This document shows positions 1 to 5,191 of a stretch of DNA of 6,691 nt, piece after piece. Origin of the DNA: an uncultured bacterium (GTDB lineage: Bacteria > Bacteroidota > Bacteroidia > Bacteroidales > Bacteroidaceae); the NCBI GenBank assembly GCA_905215655.1, contig CAJMQT010000102.1, positions 1-6,691 of the forward strand, in the 5' to 3' direction. Positions within the stretch are counted from its first letter, which is position 1, and every line of letters begins with the position of its first letter. The notes beneath the pieces are model-generated. The model was not told where the DNA came from. It did not search any database and saw only the letters and a list, made by a program, of their open reading frames with translations. Position numbers and translations under genes: made by a program.

Positions 1-2412
1 CTGGCTTGTTATGAACACGCGCACCTTCTCGGCGCCCGTCACAAACGCGTCCATCGTTCTGTCGCTGTTGTTCACTACCACGGCTTTGCCGAAGTAATAT
101 GTCGTGTTGTCATCGGCAACGGGGTCGAAGAATGTGCGATCATTGGGGTATTCAAGATAGCTTGCCTGAATCCAGTTGCAGCCTTTCACGTTCTCCGGCG
201 TGGTGTAGAACACCTGATATGTTCCGCCGACGGGTATCTCCGGAGTGTAATAAACGCGGTCGGGCGTGTTCCAGTTGTATGGCATTACGACTGTAATGCT
301 TCTCAGGAAACCTGTTTCGTGCGTGTAAACATAGGTGTCGCCCGTCGCGATGTCTTCCTTGGCACTGGCAACCGGCATGACGTCAAGCTTGACGGTGGCT
401 CCCGCGCAGGTGGGAATTGTCACCACGCTGTTGTCATAACTCAGTTTGACATCATGCGCGGCACCCGAGAATGTGGTCTGTGTCACATATATTCCGCTGC
501 CTTTTATGTCAATTCCGTCGGCTCTTACGTTCCATGTTATGCTGACATCGTTGGTGCGGTCGGCAATGTTCACCTTGTTCTTTGTGAAGATAGCGGTCAG
601 CGTGACCGTCTCTTTCTTGAAGACGTAGCTCTGTCCCGGGGTATATACTTTGCCTTCCGCCGTCCATCCGGTCAGCGTGTATCCCTCTTTGTAAAGCGTC
701 TTGTTCTTAGGTATTATTATTGTTCTGCCGTCCGTGCCGTACTCGCCCGTCGATTGTGCGGGCACCGTTCCTTCAACGCCGGCGTCGTCTACCTTGTAAA
801 CGATGGTCACCGTTGCGGGCGCTACAACTTCCGGTCCGGGCTCTATATACGTTGCCGAGGTCTCGTATTTTGTCTTGTCTATGGTGCCGTCGGCAACCGC
901 GTTGAGATATACTTCGAGGTTGGTGTATCCGTTGCCCGAGTCGGCTGCGCCGTCGGCAGGATTGTTCTTGTCCAGTCCTTTCTCGTCTTCGTACTCGTCG
1001 GGCATGCCGTCTGCGTCAGAGTCGCGCATGTATTTGTCCTGTCCTTCGACAAACATTCGCGGCATGTCGTTGTGGATTGTGCCGTTAACGAGGTAGCTGT
1101 CGGGATATGAGAGGACGACGTCGCGCTGCGAGTCGATCACTCCCATCTTGTTGTTGCCGCCTTTAAAGCGCGGATCCGTTGTTCCGGCAGCCTCTGCCAG
1201 TAGTCGGCTGTCCACCTCGTCGTATCGCGGCAGCGATGCTCCCGCTTTTGTCGTGACGCTCAGGAATGCCTCGTCGGCAGTCTCGTATGCCATCCCGCTG
1301 AGGGCGTAAGGCAGCTCTTTGAGCAGATACTTCTCTGCGTTGGCACCTGTGATGTTGATACCTCGGCCGGCGCTGCCCGCCACGGCACCGTAGTAGTTGT
1401 CTGCGTTTACCTTTGCAAGTTCGGCGTCGCTCCACGGCGTTGAGTTGGGAGCGAACTTGCTTGACAGTTCAAACTTGTTGCCGCTGAGGTAATATTCGCC
1501 GTAATTGGGTCCCGATGGAGTGGTGAAATAGCGGTTTGAGCCGGCGTTGGGACCGGGGCGCCAGTAGTTGTTTATCATGTAAACGCGGTTGTATCCCTTG
1601 CAGTCGGGATAGTTTTCGCCGCCGTAACTGCCGTTGTTGTTTGTTCCCCAGTTGAACAAAACGTTGTTGGCGAACTCAGAGTCGACGAACTGGTCGTGGT
1701 CGCCGGGGTTATTGCTGACGGAGCGTACACCGTTGAAACGCGGCGAGCGCGACATCGAGTTGGTAATCAGCGTGTGGTGCATGGTTGAGTGTTCGCCGCC
1801 CCATTGCATGGCGTAAGCACGCGCACCTTTCGAGTTTTTCGAGTTGTAGAGCGCCTCGCCGACGATGCACCATTGGATGGTGGTATAGTCGGTGTCGTAA
1901 GCTGTGAGGCATTCTTCCATCGACCATGTCATCGAACAGTGGTCAAGAATGACGTTGTCGCAGTTCTCCATGTCGAGACCGGTGAGGCTCTGGTCAGGCA
2001 AATCGCCCGCGCGGAAACGGATGTAACGTATTATCACGTTGTTCTTGCAGATGTAGAGCGGGTAACCTGTGATGGTGATACCGCCTCCGGGAGCCGTCTG
2101 TCCGAGTATCGACACGTCGCCGTACTGCATTTTCAGTTTGCTGGTAAGATAGATTGTGCCCGGTGTGGCAAAGAGGATTGTACGCGGCTTGCCGCCGTTG
2201 TCGTGGCGCAAAGCCCAGCGCAGGGTTCCTTCCACGAGGTTGTTGTCGGCGCAGTCGTCCGTTCTTGTGACGTAGCACACTTCTCCGCCGCGTCCTCCGG
2301 TGACGTATTTGCCGTAGCCGTCGGCACCCGGGAACGCGAGCATCTGTGCTTGCGCTTCGCCCATCGGCAGCATGGCGCAGATAAGGGCGAGGAGTAAATA
2401 AAGCTTTTTCAT
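1..2412 (-). CDS. Secreted pectate lyase-like protein (PL1-type beta-helix) with Ca-binding and InlB/Flg_new-type modules; C-terminus beyond the window
   Basis: The frame is open for 804 codons from ATG at 2412-2410 to the left edge with no stop, so the C-terminus is missing. Residues 1-22 are a signal peptide (KK, hydrophobic core, cleavage at AQA|Q). Residues 25-300 resemble pectate trisaccharide-lyase-type PL1 proteins: FPGADGYG and TGGRGG near the start, GQTAPGGGI (104-112), VIIRYIRFR (126-134), DHCSMTWS (157-164), then HH (212-213) and RSPRF (222-226), whose first Arg is the likely catalytic base. Residue 166 is Glu where I recall Asp in relatives, so a calcium ligand may differ. Residues 464-504 hold an Asp-rich DSDADG loop like dockerin or thrombospondin-3 calcium sites. 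Residues 535-611 match the InlB B-repeat/Flg_new pattern. Residues 612-804 are unassigned beta-rich sequence. It probably cleaves polygalacturonate by beta-elimination outside the cell. It lies 22 bp after the other lyase and is probably cotranscribed with it. The lyase fold is well supported; exact substrate and product are not. Confidence 0.9.
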   Translation of the reverse strand, partial: MKKLYLLLALICAMLPMGEAQAQMLAFPGADGYGKYVTGGRGGEVCYVTRTDDCADNNLVEGTLRWALRHDNGGKPRTILFATPGTIYLTSKLKMQYGDVSILGQTAPGGGITITGYPLYICKNNVIIRYIRFRAGDLPDQSLTGLDMENCDNVILDHCSMTWSMEECLTAYDTDYTTIQWCIVGEALYNSKNSKGARAYAMQWGGEHSTMHHTLITNSMSRSPRFNGVRSVSNNPGDHDQFVDSEFANNVLFNWGTNNNGSYGGENYPDCKGYNRVYMINNYWRPGPNAGSNRYFTTPSGPNYGEYYLSGNKFELSSKFAPNSTPWSDAELAKVNADNYYGAVAGSAGRGINITGANAEKYLLKELPYALSGMAYETADEAFLSVTTKAGASLPRYDEVDSRLLAEAAGTTDPRFKGGNNKMGVIDSQRDVVLSYPDSYLVNGTIHNDMPRMFVEGQDKYMRDSDADGMPDEYEDEKGLDKNNPADGAADSGNGYTNLEVYLNAVADGTIDKTKYETSATYIEPGPEVVAPATVTIVYKVDDAGVEGTVPAQSTGEYGTDGRTIIIPKNKTLYKEGYTLTGWTAEGKVYTPGQSYVFKKETVTLTAIFTKNKVNIADRTNDVSITWNVRADGIDIKGSGIYVTQTTFSGAAHDVKLSYDNSVVTIPTCAGATVKLDVMPVASAKEDIATGDTYVYTHETGFLRSITVVMPYNWNTPDRVYYTPEIPVGGTYQVFYTTPENVKGCNWIQASYLEYPNDRTFFDPVADDNTTYYFGKAVVVNNSDRTMDAFVTGAEKVRVFITSQ

Positions 2413-2434
2413 ACTCTTAATGGATTATTGTTTA
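2413..2434 (-). other. Short junction between the two lyase genes
   Basis: Only 22 bp separate the TAA of the upstream lyase from the ATG of the downstream one. The transcript reads TTAAGAGT immediately before ATG, with no proper Shine-Dalgarno and no terminator-like hairpin. This supports cotranscription, with translation starting in the SD-independent, A/T-rich way common in Bacteroidota. Confidence 0.7.
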
Positions 2435-4546
2435 TTAGTTGTTTTTGATTATTTTCGTTGCTTTTCCGCTGCTTACCACGATATACATGCCGCTGTTCAA
2501 GCCGTCGATGGATGTGCCGAGGTAGCGTCCGTCGGTGGAGTAGACCCTCTTCGGTGCGTCAGGAGATGTCTGAACGGAGTTTATTCCGGATACTTCGCCC
2601 ACCTTGACGATGTCGAGACAGTCGGTGCGGCAGCGCATGTTGCCGTCCGTGCAGAAGTCGATGCGCAGCTCGTCGCCCGTCTTCAATGTTATGTCCCGGC
2701 TTGTTCTTTTCAGCAGTTTGTTGTTGTTTGCCGATGCCGTCCACGTGTCGATACGTTCCTCATTGACGTAAACGGAGTAAGTGCCTTTGCCCGACGCCTC
2801 GTCGAAATACGTTGTCGTGACGTCGTAGACGGCTGTCTCGCCGCCCCATACGAAACTGAAACAGCCCGGTCCTTGGTCTCCGACGACGCACGAATCGTTG
2901 GAGGCGAGAATCCATGCGGAGCTGTTGTCAAGCTCGGGAAAGCACAGACCGCCGCGCACGGCGTGTTCCGCCTCGTTGCGTCCCGCCTTTGCACGACTGA
3001 TGTTCGACCGGAAGTTCCACACGTCGCCGCTGACGGTGGCTCCGTCGGCGGTCCTTGTGTCCACCCGCCAGTAATACCTCTCGCCGTGGCGCAGGTTGCC
3101 CGGGCGGTAAGCGCATGCAGCCGTCTGTACTGCAACGGCGTCCGACAGGTCTTCCGTCCGACCAACGTACACCGTGTAACCGGCGTCGTCAAAGCCGGCA
3201 CGCCAGCGCAGGGTGAGCGGCGCGCAGGGCGTCTTGTCGGCAACGATTTCCCGCAATGGGGCGTGCTCCTCGCCGTCTTCGGGCGTGGGGCATGTAGCCT
3301 TTTCCGCCGCCGTGGTAAAGCGGAAGACGTCAGAGACGGTGCCGTCGTGGCTGCCGCCGACGACCTCCGCCTGCCAGAAGTATGTCGTCCCGGGCTGTAA
3401 GTCGACCGCGGCGGGGTCGCATACGGCCATCGTCGCGGCAGAAGTTCCTATCTTATATATATAGCCCGTCGCTCCTTCGATGTCCGAGCAGAATATCTTT
3501 GTGCCTTTCTTCACTTGCGTCGCGCCGTTGCCGGGGTAGGGTATGAGGTCGCTCTCAATGCCGCTGACGCATCCGGCGCGGCTCATCAGCGCGGGCACTA
3601 CCGCCGCCTCGTCCATGGCGAAGCGGTAGTCGTAATAGCGGCTGACGTCAAAGCCGTCGCTGTTGCCGGTCTTTCCGCCGCTTGTGCTGTTGAAGATGTT
3701 TCCGCTGCTGTAAAAGAAGCCCCAGTAAGCATCATCCTTGCTCTTGGCATACATCTGGTTGAACGCCTCATTGACGTTCTTGAAATAACAGTTCTCGACG
3801 TTGATTATGGCGCGCGAGAAGCCGCCGATGGCGTACGACGTGTTAGTGTCGTTGCAGTCGTTGAAGATGTGTCCCAGTCCGTAACCTATGCGGGGGTTGC
3901 GCTGTGTGCAGTTGACGAACGAGTTGTGGTGGTATGTCACGCGCTGACGGCCGTAGTCCGCTATGTTGCGCGAGCCCGAACTGCATATCGAGGTCTTGTC
4001 GTGGTCGTGGAATTTACACCACGACACGGTGAGATACGACGACCCGTAGGTGAAGTCGAGCAGTCCGTCGTTGGCGTCGTTGCTTGCCTTCTGACTTGAC
4101 AGGTCGCAGTGGTCCACCCACACGTGGTGTGTGTTTCTGAACGCTATTGCGTCGGGGTCTGCCTTTGATATGCGGAGATTTCTGATAATGATGTTCTGCT
4201 GTCCGTTGATGTCCAGTCCGAGGCTGTCGAGCCGTGCTCCGCCTCCGCCTCCGATGATGGTCTTGTTGCTCTTTACCGAAACCACGTCATGTTTCTGTTT
4301 CGGGTTGCTGCTGTAATCGTAAAAACCTTTCAGGTCGGCGTCGAGAATGATGATGTAAGGCTCTGTTGCGCCTGCATATTTCTCGAAGTCGGCACGTGTC
4401 GTGACGTGAACGATCCTGCCTCCGGCGCCTCCCGTCGTGCCGTTCAGCCCGAGGTCGGCATAGTTTGCGAAGCCCACAAGTCCCGACTGTGCCTGTGCGC
4501 AGCCTGCAATGATGCCAAAGAGAAATGTCAGTAGAGTTTTTCTCAT
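2435..4546 (-). CDS. Secreted multidomain pectate lyase (PL1) with Fn3-like repeats, a CBM-like domain and a T9SS sorting signal
   Basis: This is a complete 703-residue protein. Residues 1-19 form a signal peptide (AQA|Q). An IAGC lipobox-like motif at 13-16 makes lipoprotein processing an alternative. Residues 25-330 are a PL1 parallel beta-helix lyase: TTGGAGG (38-44), WVDHCDLS (143-150), DGLLD (160-164) with acidic calcium-ligand candidates D160 and D164, SWCKF (175-179), K184, and RNPRIG (216-221) with R216 as likely catalytic base. Two fibronectin-III-like sandwiches follow (about 333-412 and 420-513), each with a TYFW or RYYWRV strand. Residues 530-650 resemble a CBM6/35-like sugar-binding sandwich and contain six Cys. 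Residues 667-703 (VYSTDGRYL, GLNSGMYIV, Lys-rich end) fit a T9SS type A sorting domain. It probably cleaves homogalacturonan by calcium-dependent beta-elimination, extracellularly or at the surface. It is the first gene of the lyase pair. The CBM family and the exact pectin type are inferred. Confidence 0.94.
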   Translation of the reverse strand: MRKTLLTFLFGIIAGCAQAQSGLVGFANYADLGLNGTTGGAGGRIVHVTTRADFEKYAGATEPYIIILDADLKGFYDYSSNPKQKHDVVSVKSNKTIIGGGGGARLDSLGLDINGQQNIIIRNLRISKADPDAIAFRNTHHVWVDHCDLSSQKASNDANDGLLDFTYGSSYLTVSWCKFHDHDKTSICSSGSRNIADYGRQRVTYHHNSFVNCTQRNPRIGYGLGHIFNDCNDTNTSYAIGGFSRAIINVENCYFKNVNEAFNQMYAKSKDDAYWGFFYSSGNIFNSTSGGKTGNSDGFDVSRYYDYRFAMDEAAVVPALMSRAGCVSGIESDLIPYPGNGATQVKKGTKIFCSDIEGATGYIYKIGTSAATMAVCDPAAVDLQPGTTYFWQAEVVGGSHDGTVSDVFRFTTAAEKATCPTPEDGEEHAPLREIVADKTPCAPLTLRWRAGFDDAGYTVYVGRTEDLSDAVAVQTAACAYRPGNLRHGERYYWRVDTRTADGATVSGDVWNFRSNISRAKAGRNEAEHAVRGGLCFPELDNSSAWILASNDSCVVGDQGPGCFSFVWGGETAVYDVTTTYFDEASGKGTYSVYVNEERIDTWTASANNNKLLKRTSRDITLKTGDELRIDFCTDGNMRCRTDCLDIVKVGEVSGINSVQTSPDAPKRVYSTDGRYLGTSIDGLNSGMYIVVSSGKATKIIKNN

Positions 4547-4586
4547 TAAAGTTTTTCAGTTTGATAAATAAAAAAGGTTTACAAGA

Positions 4587-4601
4587 ACGACCTCCCGTCG
4601 T
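4587..4601 (-). other. Small hairpin in the lyase 5' leader
   Basis: In the minus-strand transcript, ACGAC and GTCGT form a perfect 5-bp stem closing a GGGAG loop. One further G-U pair is possible. It lies about 40 nt before the lyase start codon and shortly after the predicted transcription start. The purine loop followed by G resembles a Shine-Dalgarno sequence, but no start codon follows at useful spacing. It may stabilise the mRNA; no function is shown. Confidence 0.4.
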
Positions 4602-4633
4602 CAGCGCTTTTCGCGATAAAATATTAATCTTTA

Positions 4634-4668
4634 CAAAGATAATGCTTTTACATTATATAATAAACAAA
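4634..4668 (-). promoter_or_regulatory. Predicted Bacteroidota-type promoter for the lyase pair
   Basis: On the minus strand TATCTTTG at 4641-4634 matches the -7 consensus TAnnTTTG exactly. TTTG at 4668-4665 can serve as the -33 element, with a 23-nt spacer at the long end of the usual range. Transcription would start near 4627, giving a leader of about 80 nt before ATG at 4546. The flanks are very A/T-rich, unlike the GC-richer coding sequence. Confidence 0.6.
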
Positions 4669-4680
4669 AAGTCAAAAAAA

Positions 4681-4778
4681 TAAGTTCTATGGTCATTTTG
4701 CAGGGTTGCGCCGTTCGATGTGTCGTGAGGTGGTTGCAGGTTTCAGTTTGTTACATTATCGCTATACTTTCCTTACAG
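4681..4778. other. Intergenic stretch with no recognised feature
   Basis: This stretch lies between the lyase promoter and the 22-bp repeat array. I see no recognisable gene, RNA or clear dyad. A 62-codon frame opens at TTG 4706 and runs through the repeat array, but it has no ribosome binding site or recognisable product and is not called. Confidence 0.4.
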
Positions 4779-4888
4779 TTTTCATCGGCGGTCGTCCGAT
4801 TTGCAAAAGGCGGTCTTTTACCTTGCAAAAGGCTACCTTTCAGCTTGTAAAAGGCGGTCTTTTGGAAGGCAAAAGGCAAGGTTTTAAA
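4779..4888. repeat. Five-unit imperfect tandem array with a 22-bp period
   Basis: Four clear units start at 4801, 4823, 4845 and 4867. A degenerate unit at 4779-4800 shares GGCGGTC in exact phase with the unit at 4801. The unit core is AAAAG-N5-CTTTT, a small dyad. The second clear unit has AAAGG-CTA-CCTTT, so its arms stay complementary although the sequence differs. The last unit keeps AAAA and TTTT around a changed centre. The CTTTT of the first clear unit could also pair with the AAAAG of the second across a 7-nt gap, allowing alternative foldings. There are no unique spacers, so this is not CRISPR. Similar AAAAGGCGG-type intergenic repeats are familiar to me from Prevotella genomes, but that is from memory. 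Confidence 0.8.
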
Positions 4889-4910
4889 TCGTAAGAAGAG
4901 GCTATTTGTG

Positions 4911-4945
4911 AATTAAGAGTTAAGAATTAAGAATTAAGAGTTAAG
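4911..4945. repeat. Left heptamer block: five A(A/G)TTAAG units
   Basis: Five uninterrupted, in-phase heptamers read AATTAAG, AGTTAAG, AATTAAG, AATTAAG, AGTTAAG. They are the inverted counterpart of the block at 5002-5050. The three inner heptamers match the right block with one mismatch, so the two blocks could pair as a long A/T-rich stem around a loop of about 56 nt. Confidence 0.85.
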
Positions 4946-4951
4946 AAGATG

Positions 4952-4978
4952 AGACCAATGGGACTTATAGGACAAATA
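4952..4978. repeat. Three 9-bp units in the loop between the heptamer blocks
   Basis: GGACTTATA (4961-4969) and GGACAAATA (4970-4978) are adjacent nonamers of the form GGACWWATA. AGACCAATG (4952-4960) is a looser third copy in the same phase, sharing six of nine positions with the last unit. They lie entirely within the loop between the inverted heptamer blocks. Confidence 0.55.
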
Positions 4979-5001
4979 AGCAAAGCCCCAAAACATATTT
5001 T

Positions 5002-5050
5002 CTTAACTCTTAATTTTTAATTCTTAATTCATAACTCTTAATTCTTAATT
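5002..5050. repeat. Right heptamer block: seven C(T/A)TAA(C/T)T units, inverted relative to the left block
   Basis: Seven in-phase heptamers start at 5002, 5009, 5016, 5023, 5030, 5037 and 5044. Most are CTTAATT or CTTAACT, with variants TTTAATT (5016) and CATAACT (5030). They are the reverse complement of the left block's units. The block ends only 9 bp before the -7-like box at 5060, so the usual -33 position of that box falls inside the repeats. Confidence 0.85.
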
Positions 5051-5058
5051 TTTTATCG

Positions 5059-5090
5059 CTATCTTTGCATTATATCTAATGCCAAGATAG
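5059..5090. promoter_or_regulatory. 32-nt near-perfect inverted repeat enclosing a TATCTTTG -7-like box
   Basis: The 14-nt arms (5059-5072 and 5077-5090) are complementary at 13 of 14 positions around a TATC loop. The only mismatch pairs T5066 with C5083. The left arm contains TATCTTTG (5060-5067), an exact TAnnTTTG match on the plus strand. The right arm read on the minus strand gives TATCTTGG, one base off. No T-run follows the stem on either strand, so it does not look like an intrinsic terminator. An operator overlapping a promoter is the simplest reading. Confidence 0.65.
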
Positions 5091-5107
5091 GCTTCACCTC
5101 GGAATAA

Positions 5108-5127
5108 AAAACAAACGAGTTTGTTTT
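5108..5127. promoter_or_regulatory. Operator-like palindrome overlapping the esterase -33 element
   Basis: AAAACAAAC (5108-5116) and GTTTGTTTT (5119-5127) are perfect 9-bp inverted arms around a GA centre. After a 2-nt bulge on the left, GAAT (5102-5105) and ATTC (5128-5131) extend the symmetry. The right arm contains TTTG at 5120-5123, the candidate -33 box of the esterase promoter, so a bound regulator would compete with RNA polymerase there. The regulator is unknown. Confidence 0.5.
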
Positions 5128-5155
5128 ATTCTTCGCTCGGTTTGCACTATCTTTG
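5120..5155 (+). promoter_or_regulatory. Predicted promoter for the esterase gene
   Basis: TATCTTTG at 5148-5155 is an exact -7 match, and TTTG at 5120-5123 is the best -33 candidate. The 24-nt spacer is slightly long. Transcription would begin near 5162, giving a leader of about 30 nt that is A/T-rich and lacks a Shine-Dalgarno before ATG 5192. A second -7-like box lies upstream at 5060. Confidence 0.6.
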
Positions 5156-5191
5156 CAAAGGACATTTTTTTGAAATAAACACACAAAAGAT

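Noticed and set aside
319..1110. A 263-codon plus-strand open frame opposite the truncated lyase
   Set aside because: It lies antisense to a frame with clear PL1-associated modules, has no recognisable domain and no start signals. It is an artefact of GC-rich codon use in the real gene.
1789..2397. A 202-codon plus-strand open frame opposite the lyase N-terminus
   Set aside because: It is antisense to the signal peptide and catalytic core of a convincing lyase, and its translation shows no coherent motifs.
2420..3400. A 326-codon plus-strand open frame opposite the second lyase
   Set aside because: Despite its length it is fully antisense to the Fn3-like, CBM-like and sorting domains. Its translation is Val/Arg/Cys-rich without domains or a secretion signal.
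3515..4099. A 194-codon plus-strand open frame opposite the PL1 domain
   Set aside because: It is antisense to the conserved DGLLD and RNPRIG catalytic region and is Ala/Val-rich shadow sequence.
4706..4894. A 62-codon frame starting at TTG and running through the 22-bp repeats
   Set aside because: It has no ribosome binding site, a rare start codon and no recognisable domain. About half of it is repeat DNA whose 22-bp unit is not a multiple of three. Translation of an intergenic repeat is more likely.
4779..5050. A CRISPR array
   Set aside because: Repeats are directly adjacent with no unique spacers, and the units are only 7, 9 and 22 bp. No cas gene is present.
4911..5050. An insertion sequence
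   Set aside because: The centre is only about 56 bp and has no transposase gene, and no flanking target-site duplication is evident. At most it is a non-autonomous element.
5059..5090. An intrinsic terminator
   Set aside because: The stem is A/T-rich and no T-run follows it on either strand. It also contains a promoter-like box and sits between divergent genes, where no transcript is expected to end.
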